A stretch of 64,000 nucleotides of DNA, taken from NCBI GenBank assembly GCA_963758335.1, contig CAVWVF010000004.1:1302001-1366000 (forward strand), written 5' to 3'. Shown piece by piece: positions 53,498-62,640 of the stretch. The DNA is from Roseiarcus sp963758335. GTDB lineage: Bacteria > Pseudomonadota > Alphaproteobacteria > Rhizobiales > Beijerinckiaceae. A program made the position numbers and the translations under genes. The notes below the pieces were generated by a model. It ran no database searches. It was not told where the DNA came from and saw only the letters and a list, made by a program, of their open reading frames with translations. How positions within the stretch are numbered: position 1 is the stretch's first letter; every line of letters begins with the position of its first letter.

Positions 53498-54727
53498 TCA
53501 GAGCTTCGCCCGCTCCTCGAGCGTCCAGCCCCGCGCCGAGACCCTCGTTTTCGCCAGCGGCGTCGCCGCCCCGGTGATGACGAGCGTCTTGCTTGTCGCG
53601 CCGCCCTTCTGGGCCGCCGCCGTCATCGCATCGATCGTCTGAGCGGTTCCCGGCGTCCATGACAGAATGTCGATCGGATAGACGCCGACGATCCCGCCGC
53701 TCGTGGTCTGGGCCAAGGGGAACATGACACTGTCGTCGCCGACGAACGAGACGATTGTCTTGTTGCGGCGCTGCCATGCGGCGGTGAGCTCCATTCGGCA
53801 GCGGATGAAATAGGCGACGGCGCGGCTGCCGGCGTCGGCGGCGCCCACGACCGTCGGCCCGATATTACTGACCCCGTTCAGCGACGTCAGCGCCTCGACC
53901 ATCGCCGTCATGTCGACAGGCGTGTAATAGCGGTTGGCGAAGAGACTGTCCGCGGTGGCGCCGTCGACGCCGAGCCGCGCGAGCTTGTCGCGGTTCATGT
54001 CCATGAGCTGAGCGTCCGAGTAATCGTTGATCGTGTCGCCGAACGCGCTGATGGTCGAGGTGTTCGATACGACTAGGCCCGCCACGCCGGGCACGGCCGA
54101 CATCGCGCCTGAAACCGCGAGATGGCCGACGGCGGCGGCGCTGGCGAGTTCGTCCAGCCGGTAGGCGAGCGGCTGGAAATCGGTATACGGGTCGACGCCG
54201 AGCCCGGTTGCGATCAGCCGCTTCTCTGTGGTCTGGCCGGTGAGGCTTGCGACCGTGTCATCGCGAGACTTCCCCATATTGTCGAAGCCGGAGCGGATGC
54301 CGCCGACGAACTGGCCGATGCCGGCGACCGTGTTCTGGGTCGTATCGACCGGATGGACGATCATATGCCCCGCGAAGACAACGGGGGCCATGCCTGCCTT
54401 CACGACCGCCTGCCCGAACGACTTGGTCGTGTTGGTCTCATCGAGCGTATGGAGGGCGTTGAGCTCCTTGACGCGCGCCGCCATCAGCTGGTCCCCGATC
54501 GTCTCGGACTCGCCCCAACGCGTGCGCAGCGTGTAGTGGCGCAGCATTCCGTCCGAGGAGACCGGACTCATGACGAGATAGTTCGATCCGGCCGCCGCGC
54601 CGCCGAGGACTGCCGTGGGGTCGTACGAGGGAGCCCGTTCGTATTGTCCGGCCGCCGCGCTGGCTCCCGCGGCCAGCAAAGCCATGGCGCCGAACCGCGC
54701 GGCGCGCTTCGCCTTGGCCAGATCCAT
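53498..54727 (-). CDS. Hypothetical exported or membrane-associated protein
   Basis: A frame of 409 residues from ATG 54727. The N-terminus (MDLAKAKRAARFGAMALLAA, then GASAAAGQYERAP) looks like a signal peptide or anchor. The body is rich in small residues with several moderately hydrophobic segments: SFGQAVVKAGMAPVVFAGHM, AVPGVAGLVVSNTSTISAFG and TIVSFVGDDSVMFPLAQTTS. No known family was recognised and no catalytic motif is visible. Codon use resembles the neighbours. It lies 78 bp downstream of mbfA on the same strand and could be co-transcribed with it. Confidence 0.6.
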   Translation of the reverse strand: MDLAKAKRAARFGAMALLAAGASAAAGQYERAPSYDPTAVLGGAAAGSNYLVMSPVSSDGMLRHYTLRTRWGESETIGDQLMAARVKELNALHTLDETNTTKSFGQAVVKAGMAPVVFAGHMIVHPVDTTQNTVAGIGQFVGGIRSGFDNMGKSRDDTVASLTGQTTEKRLIATGLGVDPYTDFQPLAYRLDELASAAAVGHLAVSGAMSAVPGVAGLVVSNTSTISAFGDTINDYSDAQLMDMNRDKLARLGVDGATADSLFANRYYTPVDMTAMVEALTSLNGVSNIGPTVVGAADAGSRAVAYFIRCRMELTAAWQRRNKTIVSFVGDDSVMFPLAQTTSGGIVGVYPIDILSWTPGTAQTIDAMTAAAQKGGATSKTLVITGAATPLAKTRVSARGWTLEERAKL

Positions 54728-54804
54728 CCCCTTCACCGCTTTTCCGCTCGCGCTCGCCGCGCCGAGCGTGGCTAGTCTGTCGGCAGGGCGCAAATGCGGC
54801 GCCT

Positions 54805-55761
54805 TCAGCTGACTCCGATCAGAATGCCCGCAGCCAGCACCAGCGCGCCGCCGACCATCACCTTGGCGGCGGCCGACACGGGCGGCACTTCCATGTAACG
54901 CCACTGCACCCAGGAGATCGTCATCAGTTCGACCACCACCACGCAGACGGCGACGACGGTCGCCGTATAGAAGTGCGGGATGAGGTAGGGCAGGGTGTGG
55001 CCGATCCCTCCCGCGACCGTCATCAGGCCACAGACGAGTCCGCGCAGCAGCGGAGCGCCGCGGCCGGACAGCTTGCCGTCGTCCGATAGCGCTTCGGCGA
55101 AACCCATCGAGATGCCGGCGCCGATCGCCGCGGCAAGCCCGACCACGAAGGCGTTCCAGGAATTGTGGGTCGCGAAGGCCGCAGCGAACACCGGCGCGAG
55201 CGTCGACACCGAGCCGTCCATCAGGCCGACCAGGCCGGGCTGGATGATCTGGAGGATGAAGCGCCGGCGCTCGAGCTCCTCTTCCGAGTGGCGGGCGCTG
55301 GGGGTCAGCACCTCCTTTTCCAGCACCGCCACCCTATGGTCATGCCTGTCCTCGACCTCGGCGAGGTCGCCGAGCAGTTTGCGGATGGAGGCGTCGGAGG
55401 CCCGCGTGATCGCCTGGCGGTAGAAGCGCCCCGCCGCGCGCTCCATGTCGTGGGCGTGCGCGCGAACGGCCTCGAGGTTGAGCGGGCGGACCTGCCAGAC
55501 CGGCTTCTGCGGGATGTAGCCGCGGATGTCCTGGCGCCGAATGAGCGGGATGTGCTCGCCGAACTTGGACGCGAAAAGGTCGATCAACCGGCGGCGGTGC
55601 TCGTTCTCCTCGACCGCCATTTCGGTGAACACTTTCGCGCTCGCCGGATAGTCCTCGATGAGACCGTCGGCGAAGTCGGCGTAGATGCGGCTGTCCTCCT
55701 CCTCGTTGCTGATGGCGAGGGCCAGCATCTCGCGCTCGGACAGGTCGTCGAAATTGCGCAT
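54805..55761 (-). CDS. mbfA: MbfA-type membrane-bound ferritin / VIT-family iron exporter
   Basis: A 318-residue fusion. Residues 1-150 form a ferritin-like four-helix domain with di-iron carboxylates (ISNEEEDSRIYADFAD, MAVEENEHRRRLID, HDMERAAGRFYRQA, EVEDRHDHRV). Residues 165-318 form a VIT1/CCC1-type membrane domain starting IIQPGLVGLMDGSVSTLAPV with five helices. MbfA proteins of Bradyrhizobium and Agrobacterium export iron and protect against iron and peroxide stress, under Irr control. No convincing iron-control box was found upstream. ATG at 55761 starts MRNFDDLSEREMLALAIS; longer readings add unconserved residues. It diverges from proB. Confidence 0.88.
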   Translation of the reverse strand: MRNFDDLSEREMLALAISNEEEDSRIYADFADGLIEDYPASAKVFTEMAVEENEHRRRLIDLFASKFGEHIPLIRRQDIRGYIPQKPVWQVRPLNLEAVRAHAHDMERAAGRFYRQAITRASDASIRKLLGDLAEVEDRHDHRVAVLEKEVLTPSARHSEEELERRRFILQIIQPGLVGLMDGSVSTLAPVFAAAFATHNSWNAFVVGLAAAIGAGISMGFAEALSDDGKLSGRGAPLLRGLVCGLMTVAGGIGHTLPYLIPHFYTATVVAVCVVVVELMTISWVQWRYMEVPPVSAAAKVMVGGALVLAAGILIGVS

Positions 55762-56071
55762 GGCAAGCGTCCCTCGAATCTCTACGCTACGGAGTCTCGG
55801 CTTGCGGGCGGGCGCCGTTCTCCCCAGCGTCCGGTCGCCCGGGCCGGCAGCTGCGGCGTTTGTAGTGGGGCGCCGTGTCGCCGGGGTCAAGGCGGCCAGA
55901 TCGGTCATGCCGGTTATGCGAAAGATTGGATGCGGATCGGCCATAGGGGCCCGGCCGACGAGGCGGGTTCGTCACCTTGCCATCCCCGGAGTGCTGATCT
56001 AGACGGAGAAAGCGCTTGCGTTTCCGCGTTTTCTCGGGTTCGGGCGCAAAGACCCTCGCAAGTCGGCGGCC

Positions 56072-57199
56072 GTGGCTCAGCTTCCCTCCCTCGATCAGTT
56101 CAATCGCGTGGTGGTCAAGGTCGGCTCCTCGCTGCTGGTCAATTCCTCGCGCGGGGCGGTGAAGCAGGCCTGGCTCGAGGCGCTGGTCGAAGACATCGCC
56201 GCGCTGCACAGACGGGGCGCGAACGTGCTCGTGGTGTCGTCGGGGGCGATCGCGCTCGGGCGGACGCTCGCGGGTCTGCCGAAGGGCGCGCTCAAGCTCG
56301 AGGACAGCCAGGCGTCGGCCGCGATCGGGCAGATCGCGCTGTCGAGCGCCTGGTCGCGGGCGCTGCACAGCCATGGGATCGTCGCCGGCCAAGTGCTGGT
56401 GACCCTTCAGGACACGGAGGAGCGGCGCCGCTACCTCAACGCGCGCGCGACCCTCGGCCGCCTCATCGCCATGCGCGCCATTCCTGTCATCAATGAGAAC
56501 GACACGGTCGCGACGAGCGAGATTCGCTACGGCGACAACGACCGCCTGGCCGCGCGCGTCGCGACCATGGCGACCGCCGACCTGCTCATCCTGCTCTCCG
56601 ACGTCGCGGGCCTCTACGACGCGCCGCCGTCGCGCGACGCGCACGCCAGGCTCCTACCGGTGGTCGAGAAGGTGACGCCGGAAATCGAGGCGATGGCGGG
56701 CGGGGCGGCCTCCGAACTGTCGCGCGGCGGCATGCGCACCAAGATCGAGGCCGGCCGCATCGCGACCGGCGCCGGCACGCACATGGTCATCGCCGACGGG
56801 CGGATCGCTCATCCGATCGCCCGCGTCGCCGAGGGCGGGCGCTGCACCTGGTTCCTCACCCCATCCAACCCGGTCGCGGCGCGCAAGATCTGGATCGGCG
56901 GGTCGCTCGAGTTGAAGGGAGCGGTATTCGTCGACGCCGGCGCGGCCGCGGCGCTCGCGGGCGGCAAGAGCCTCCTGCCGGCAGGCGTCACCCGGATCGA
57001 GGGCGTCTTCTCACGCGGCGACTGCGTCGCCATCCGCGACGAGCGCGGGGCGGAGATCGGCCGCGGGCTGGTCGCCTATGACGCGCTGCACGCCGAGCGC
57101 ATTCGCGGCCGCAAGTCGCGCGACATCGCCCATATCCTCGGAACCCCCGGTCGAGCCGAAATGATTCACCGCGACGACATGACGCTGGCGGAGCGCTGA
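56072..57199 (+). CDS. proB: Glutamate 5-kinase
   Basis: A 375-residue enzyme for the first step of proline synthesis, phosphorylating L-glutamate. The amino-acid kinase domain shows VVVKVGSSLLVN, VLVVSSGAIALGRTLAGLP, the substrate loop PVINENDTVATSEIRYGDND and the GGMRTKIEAGRIA motif. A C-terminal PUA domain covers about residues 275-360. The start is GTG at 56072. In relatives proB often follows obg and precedes proA; neither is present here, and the ClC gene follows after about 80 bp. The frame is intact. Confidence 0.93.
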   Translation: MAQLPSLDQFNRVVVKVGSSLLVNSSRGAVKQAWLEALVEDIAALHRRGANVLVVSSGAIALGRTLAGLPKGALKLEDSQASAAIGQIALSSAWSRALHSHGIVAGQVLVTLQDTEERRRYLNARATLGRLIAMRAIPVINENDTVATSEIRYGDNDRLAARVATMATADLLILLSDVAGLYDAPPSRDAHARLLPVVEKVTPEIEAMAGGAASELSRGGMRTKIEAGRIATGAGTHMVIADGRIAHPIARVAEGGRCTWFLTPSNPVAARKIWIGGSLELKGAVFVDAGAAAALAGGKSLLPAGVTRIEGVFSRGDCVAIRDERGAEIGRGLVAYDALHAERIRGRKSRDIAHILGTPGRAEMIHRDDMTLAER

Positions 57200-57282
57200 C
57201 GCCCCGCGCTTGGCTTCCGGCCGCCGGCCGCGCATAAAGCGGCCATGCCTTCAGGCGCCTCCAAATCCGGCTGGCGGCGACG

Positions 57283-59052
57283 ATGAGTGTGCTGCCGCGC
57301 CCAGCCCTCGCCGCGCTCGCGAGGCTTCGCGCCCGCCTGCGCGCCAGCGAACCGGGGCTGGTCGCGCTCGCCGTCGGCGTCGGCGTGGTGGCCGGCCTCT
57401 GCGTCGCCTTGATGACGTCGATCGTCAATTTCGCCCATGTGGTCATTTATGGAATTCCTATTGACGTGCGCCTCAGCGCCGCCGCGCGCGTTCGGCCGAT
57501 CGCCGCCTTCCTCGCGCCGATGCTCTCCGGACTCGCGCTTGGATCGATCGACGCTTGGCGGGCGCGCAAGAAACTGCGGCCGGCGGTGGACCCGGTCGAG
57601 GCCAACGCGCTGCGCGGCGGGCGCATGTCGCTTTCCGACAGCGCCCTCGTCGCCGTCCAGACGGTGATGTCGAACAGCTGCGGCGCCTCGGTCGGGCTGG
57701 AGGCGGGCTACGCGCAGATCGGCGCGGGGGTCGCCTCCTGGCTCGGGCTCGACCTGCACCTTCGGCGACAGGACCTGCGCATGCTGGTCGGCTGCGGGGC
57801 AGGCGGCGCGATCGCTGCTGCCTTCGGCGCGCCGCTGACCGGCGCCTTCTACGCGTTCGAGCTCATCATCGGCGCCTATTCGCTCGCCAACTCCGCGCCG
57901 GTGTTCGCCGCCGCGCTAACGGCGGTGCTGGTCACCAAGGCGATCATCGGCGCCCCTTACGTCATCGAAGCGCCCGAGGCGCCGGTCCTCAACTTTCTGC
58001 ACTACGGAGCGCTGATCGGGCTCGGCCTCGTCGCGGCCGTTGTCGGCGTCGGGGCGATGCGGGCGGCGGCGCTGATCGAGCGCGCCTTTCGCGCCGCCGT
58101 CCCCTGGCGCGTCCTGCGGCCGGTCGCAGGCGGCGCGATGCTCGGCGCCATGGCCCTCTACACTCCGCAGATCCTGGGGGCGGGGCATGGCGCCCTCGGG
58201 CTCGATTTCTATTGGCCGCTGACCGCGACGGAACTCGCCGTCCTCATATTGCTCAAGCTGTTCGCCAGCATGGTCTCCCTCGCGTCCGGCTTTCGCGGCG
58301 GACTGTTCTTCGCTTCGCTGTTCGTCGGCTCCCTCCTTGGCAAGCTTTACGCGGTCGTCATCGGCTTCCTGTTTCCCTCGCTCGGGCTCGACACGATCGC
58401 CTGCGTGCTGGTCGGCATGGGAGCGCTGAGTACCGCGATCGTCGGGGGACCGCTGACCATGACCTTCCTCGTCCTCGAAAGCACCGGCAATCTCGGCATC
58501 GCCGGCGGCGCGCTCGCCGCCTCGATCGCCACCACCCTCGCGGTGCGGGCGACGTTCGGCTATTCATTCACCACTTGGCGCCTGCACCTGCGGGGCGAGA
58601 CGATCCGCGGCGGGCAGGACGTCGGCTGGCTGCGCGAGCTGACGGTGGCGAAGATGATGATCCCCGCGCCGCCGGTCTTTCCGGCTGAGGAGAGCATCCG
58701 AGTCTTCCGCGAGGCCCATCCGCTCGGCAGCGCCAACGTCGTGGTTTCGGTCGGCGAAGACGGCCGCTATCACGGGCTCATCTTCGTCCCCGAGGCGCAC
58801 GCCAAGGCGCTCGAGGAGGGCGACGACGGCGGGCCGGTCGGCCTCATCGCGAGGCTGCCCGCGACCACCCTGCATCCCGACGACGACGTGCGCTCGGCGC
58901 TCGATCTCTTCGGCGCGGCGCACGCCGACACGCTCGCCGTGACGTCGCGTGAAACCGGCCAGGTGCTCGGCACCCTGGGCGAAGCCTTCGCCGCGCGTCG
59001 CTACGCGCAAGAAACTGACGGAGCGATGAAGGGGGTGCTCGGCGGCGGATAG
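57283..59052 (+). CDS. ClC-family chloride channel/transporter with C-terminal CBS region
   Basis: A 589-residue protein with about ten membrane helices. ClC signatures are recognisable: GASVGLEAGYAQIGA (the GREGP-type selectivity motif, with EAG), GAAGGAIAAAFGAPLTGAFYAFE-like helices, ASGFRGGLFFASLFVGSLLG (the GxFxP-type motif) and STAIVGGPLTMTFLVLE. The last 150 residues form a CBS-pair-like domain (VAKMMIPAPPVFPAEESIRV, HPDDDVRSALDLFGAAHAD). It mediates chloride or chloride/proton movement across the inner membrane. ATG at 57283 gives a plausible N-terminus. It is convergent with the octaheme gene, 10 bp between stops. Confidence 0.9.
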   Translation: MSVLPRPALAALARLRARLRASEPGLVALAVGVGVVAGLCVALMTSIVNFAHVVIYGIPIDVRLSAAARVRPIAAFLAPMLSGLALGSIDAWRARKKLRPAVDPVEANALRGGRMSLSDSALVAVQTVMSNSCGASVGLEAGYAQIGAGVASWLGLDLHLRRQDLRMLVGCGAGGAIAAAFGAPLTGAFYAFELIIGAYSLANSAPVFAAALTAVLVTKAIIGAPYVIEAPEAPVLNFLHYGALIGLGLVAAVVGVGAMRAAALIERAFRAAVPWRVLRPVAGGAMLGAMALYTPQILGAGHGALGLDFYWPLTATELAVLILLKLFASMVSLASGFRGGLFFASLFVGSLLGKLYAVVIGFLFPSLGLDTIACVLVGMGALSTAIVGGPLTMTFLVLESTGNLGIAGGALAASIATTLAVRATFGYSFTTWRLHLRGETIRGGQDVGWLRELTVAKMMIPAPPVFPAEESIRVFREAHPLGSANVVVSVGEDGRYHGLIFVPEAHAKALEEGDDGGPVGLIARLPATTLHPDDDVRSALDLFGAAHADTLAVTSRETGQVLGTLGEAFAARRYAQETDGAMKGVLGGG

Positions 59053-59062
59053 GCGCGCGGGC

Positions 59063-61489
59063 TCATGGCTTCGCCGCGCGACGCAGCTCCTCGATGAACC
59101 GCTGAAGCTCCTGGTCGTTCGGCGCGAGCGCCGCCAGCCGCTCCGCGTACTTCAGCGCCGAGGCGAGATCGCCGGCCTGCTGATCGATCTGCACCAGCGC
59201 CGTCAGGATTTCGCGATTGTCCGGATGACGGGCGAGCGCGTCGGCGAGTGTCTTCAGCGCCTCGTCGCCGCGGCCGGCCGAATTGAGCGCGATCGCGTAG
59301 ACATAGGCGTTCTGCGCGCTGTCGGGCGCGAGCTCCGCCGCCCGGCGCAGTTCGGCAAGGGCGTCGCCCGATCGCTTCAGGCGGATCAGCGCAAGGCCGA
59401 GCGCGTAGTGGAGCCCGGCGTCCTTTGGCGTGAGGGCGAGCGCGGCGCGGAGCGCAGACTCGCCCTCGCCGTCGCGCCCGGTTTGCCGATAAAGGTCTGC
59501 CAGGTTGACCGCGGCCGGGGCGAACTGTGGCGCGAGCTTCAGCGCGGCCTTGTATTCGGCTTCCGCTTTGGCCGCTTCTCCGCGCCGGGCATAGAAGCTT
59601 CCAAGGGTGAGGCGCGCTTCCGGCCGGTCGGCGTTGAGCTCCTGCGCCGCGACGAATTCGGCCGCCGCGCGCTCGAAGGCCGTGCGATCCCCGGCGGGCT
59701 GGTCGGCCGATGGAACCGCCGCCAGCAGGTCGGCCGCCCTCACTCTGACGCCGCGGACCGGATCGCCGAGCAGCGGCGCGGCGATCGGCCAGATCTCTTC
59801 CGGCGGCGCGCTTTCCAGCATGTCGAGCGCGCCGATCCTCACCATCGGATCGGGATCGGCGAGGCTCGAGCGGGCGATGTCGAGATTGGCCGCCGATAGA
59901 TAGGGTTGAAGCTCCGACAGCGCTCCGGCGCGCGCGAAGCCGGGCGTTCCCCGGCCGGATGCGGCCGCGGCCAAAAGTTTCTCGGCGTCCGCCTGATCGG
60001 CCCAGGCCTCATGAAAGGCCTCAGCGTAATGCTGAAAGCCCTTGCGGTCCGCTCCATGCCAGCTCCGGACGGCGTCCGCCGCCCATTGCGCCGATTTGGC
60101 CGGCGTGGCAGGCGTTGCAGGCGTTCGGCGCGCCGAGCGCAACCGACAGGTCGGGCCGGGGAATGCGCATGCTGTGATCGTGGCGCATGTGCACCACCAT
60201 GTAGGTCCGCGTCGGCATGTGGCAGGCGGGACAGCCGATCGGCGGATCGACGCCTGCGTGGCGACTGTGGGCTGCGACCGCATATTTGTCCGGGGCATGG
60301 CACTGCAGGCAGACGCCGTCGGCCCGGGAGCTTCAGCTTCGAGCTGTGCGGGTCGTGGCAGTCGCTGCACGTGACCCCCTTGGCGAACATCTTGCTCTGC
60401 TTGAACGAGCCGTAGTTGTAGACCTCGTCCTCCATCTGCCCGTCGGCGAAATAGAGGCCGCGGGAAAGCGGCGACACGACGTGCGTGTCGGACAGCCATC
60501 GGCCGGGAACCCAGTCCTCGGCGATCGTTCCCCGTCGGGCGTGGCAGAGCCCGCAAGTCTCGACCTCCTTGCGCAAGGTCTCCGGCGGTGAAGCGCGCGT
60601 CGCGTTGCCTGTGGTTCGGGTACCTCCCTTGGCGCTTGCCATCGGGATCGATGGTCCAGGCGGCGCTCTTGCGCTCGTCGAAGCGGACGACGAGGCCCTT
60701 CGAGTCGATGTCGGTCTCCGAATCCTTCCACCCGGCATGATCGCGCGCCCAGGCGACATGGGCCGAGCCCTGTCCATGGCAGGTCTCGCAGCCGACGCTG
60801 ATCTCGGCCCATGTCGTGGCGAAGCGGTCCTTCGCCGCGTCGTAGTTCTTATGCACGCCGGTCGAGTGGCACTCGGCGCACATGAAATTCCAGTTCTGGT
60901 TGAGCTTCGTCCAATGCAGGACGTCGTCGTGGCCGACCTCCTCATTGCGGTAGAGGTGGAACCAGCGCTGTCCGCCCTTGTCCTTCGGCCGGCTGTCCCA
61001 GGCGATTCCCAGGGCCTGCAGGCGTCCGTCGGGAAATTCGATAAGATATTGCTGCAGAGGATAGACGCCGAAGGTATACCTGATCTCGAATTCGGCGGGC
61101 TTGCCGTCCGGCCCGTCGGTCTCGACCATGAACTTGCCGTCGCGCCTGAAGAAGCGCGAGCGGACGCCGAAATGCTCGAACGAAGCATCGGAAAAATCGC
61201 CGAGCACCGTCGTCTCGGTCGCGTGGCCCATGGCGAGCTTGTGGTGCGAGCCGGCCCAGAGCTTCGCCTCGTCCCGATGGCACGAGGCGCAGGTCTCGCT
61301 GCCGACGTAAGTTAGAGGAGCCCCTTCGGCGGCCCGGGCGGCGACCGGTGAGTTTCCGGGGCCCAACGCCATCCAAGCGGCCGCCGGCGCGAGCGCGACA
61401 AGGACGCCGAGCCAGAGGGCCAGCGGGCGCGATCCAAAATATCGATCCTTTTTTGTTGAATTGCCGTCGGGCTTGCGCCCTGACGCCAA
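59063..61489 (-). pseudogene. Octaheme cytochrome c with TPR domain, three frameshifts
   Basis: Eight CxxCH heme sites can be read only by changing frame. CASCH, CAECH and CETCH are in frame 1; CGLCH and CSDCH follow after a shift near 60620; CLQCH, CPACH and CNACH follow after a shift near 60330; then a return near 60105 leads to the C-terminal half. That half has an ADPDPMVRIGALDML HEAT-like region and several TPRs (RLTLGSFYARRGEAAKAEAE, NLADLYRQTGRDGEGE). An N-terminal signal-anchor (PLALWLGVLVALAPAAAW) points to the periplasm. Intact homologues are about 800-residue multiheme electron-transfer proteins. The start shown (TTG 61489) is uncertain. Confidence 0.82.
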
Positions 61490-61897
61490 GGTTGCGGCTT
61501 ATGGCGTCGCAGGCTCAGGTCGGTCAAGGCCGAAGGCCCGCGGCGCCGAGGGGCCGAGCGTACTTGTCCCGTGCAGGCGCCCGCCCGTCCTTTCTCCCGC
61601 GGCGGTCTCCGAGCTAATCCACTTCTTGTCATCCGTTCCATGGAGACGCGGTCGGAGCGGTCCGCCATATTCCAGTACCAACACGGTGAGCCCGCGCCAC
61701 GATGAAGTAGTCGTAATCCGGCTCGCTCATGACGCCGGGCTCCGCATGGTTTTTGCGCGAAGTTGCGCGGTCCGTGCTTCGAGACGCGGCGCTCCGCGCT
61801 GCTCCTCAGCACGCGAGGCGCAAAGCAGGTTCATGACAATTCGTGTTGACAGACGCGACCGAATTTTCAATTCTGAATTCGGCACACGGGATTCCGA
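61490..61897. other. Gene-free interval between the octaheme gene and the GntR gene
   Basis: About 400 bp with divergent promoters expected. It contains the second TTCGAGACGCG-type REP at 61774-61812. No gene is supported. Confidence 0.55.
61774..61812. repeat. REP-like palindrome (TTCGAGACGCG type), copy 2
   Basis: GTGCTTCGAGACGCGGCG, then CTCCGCGCTGCTCCTCAGCAC. The arms GTGCT and AGCAC close an outer stem, with an inner hairpin GCGCTCCGCGC. It shares the framework of 44250-44296. Confidence 0.6.
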
Positions 61898-62602
61898 ATG
61901 CCAATGGAACCGATCTCCGTCCCGCCGCGGCTTGTCGACCGCGTCTATTCGAGACTCGTCGACGCCATTGCTGATGGCGCCTTGGCGCCCAATGAGCGGT
62001 TGACTCAGGACGAGCTCGCGCAAAAGCTTTCTGTCTCTCGGCAACCCGTCAGCCATGCCCTACAGCTTCTCAAGCGCCAGGGATTGGCGGTCGAGGAAGG
62101 CAGGCGGGGTCTGGTCGTCGCGCCCGTCCGCGCTGAACAGATCCGCGATCTCTATCAGGTTCGCGCGGCCCTCGATGGGCTGGCTTCGCGGCTCGCCGCC
62201 GATCGGATACGAAAGGGCGAAGCCCGCTCGCGCGAGATCGAGTTCTTCAAGTTGAAATCTGCGGCCGGCCGCGCGCTTCGCGCTGATGCGAACGTGCACG
62301 AATGGATCGAAGCCGACGTCGCCTTCCATTCCGCTATCTATGCGCTATCGGGGAATACGGCGATCGGCGAAACGGTCGCCGAGCGCTGGCCGCTTTTCAA
62401 GCGCGGCATGGGCGTTGTCCTTGCCCATCGCGAAAGGCGAACGGCCATTTGGGCCCAGCACCTCGAGATCACCGACCACATCCTTGCGGGCGATCCAGCT
62501 GGAGCGGAGATGGCTGCCGTCGCCCACGCGGAAGTGGCCGGCGCGTCCATGTACGCCGAGCTCGCTCCCGAGGCTGAACGAAGCGTGCACCAAGGCTCGT
62601 AA
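61898..62602 (+). CDS. GntR-family transcriptional regulator (FCD type)
   Basis: A 234-residue regulator with an N-terminal winged helix (RVYSRLVDAIADGALAPNER, then LTQDELAQKLSVSRQPVSHA and LQLLKRQGLAVEEGRRG). A C-terminal all-helical FCD ligand domain follows (DLYQVRAALDGLASRLAADR, HEWIEADVAFHSAIYALSGN, HLEITDHILAGDPAGAEMAA). FCD domains bind carboxylates through a metal, typically Asp/His residues such as those in EADVAFHSAI. The acyl-CoA ligase gene starts 38 bp downstream, so the regulator probably controlled a catabolic operon of which the ligase is the first visible member. ATG at 61898 or 61904 is possible. Confidence 0.87.
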   Translation: MPMEPISVPPRLVDRVYSRLVDAIADGALAPNERLTQDELAQKLSVSRQPVSHALQLLKRQGLAVEEGRRGLVVAPVRAEQIRDLYQVRAALDGLASRLAADRIRKGEARSREIEFFKLKSAAGRALRADANVHEWIEADVAFHSAIYALSGNTAIGETVAERWPLFKRGMGVVLAHRERRTAIWAQHLEITDHILAGDPAGAEMAAVAHAEVAGASMYAELAPEAERSVHQGS

Positions 62603-62640
62603 TCAGAAGCATTCATTGATTTTGTTCGGGAGGACTGTCG

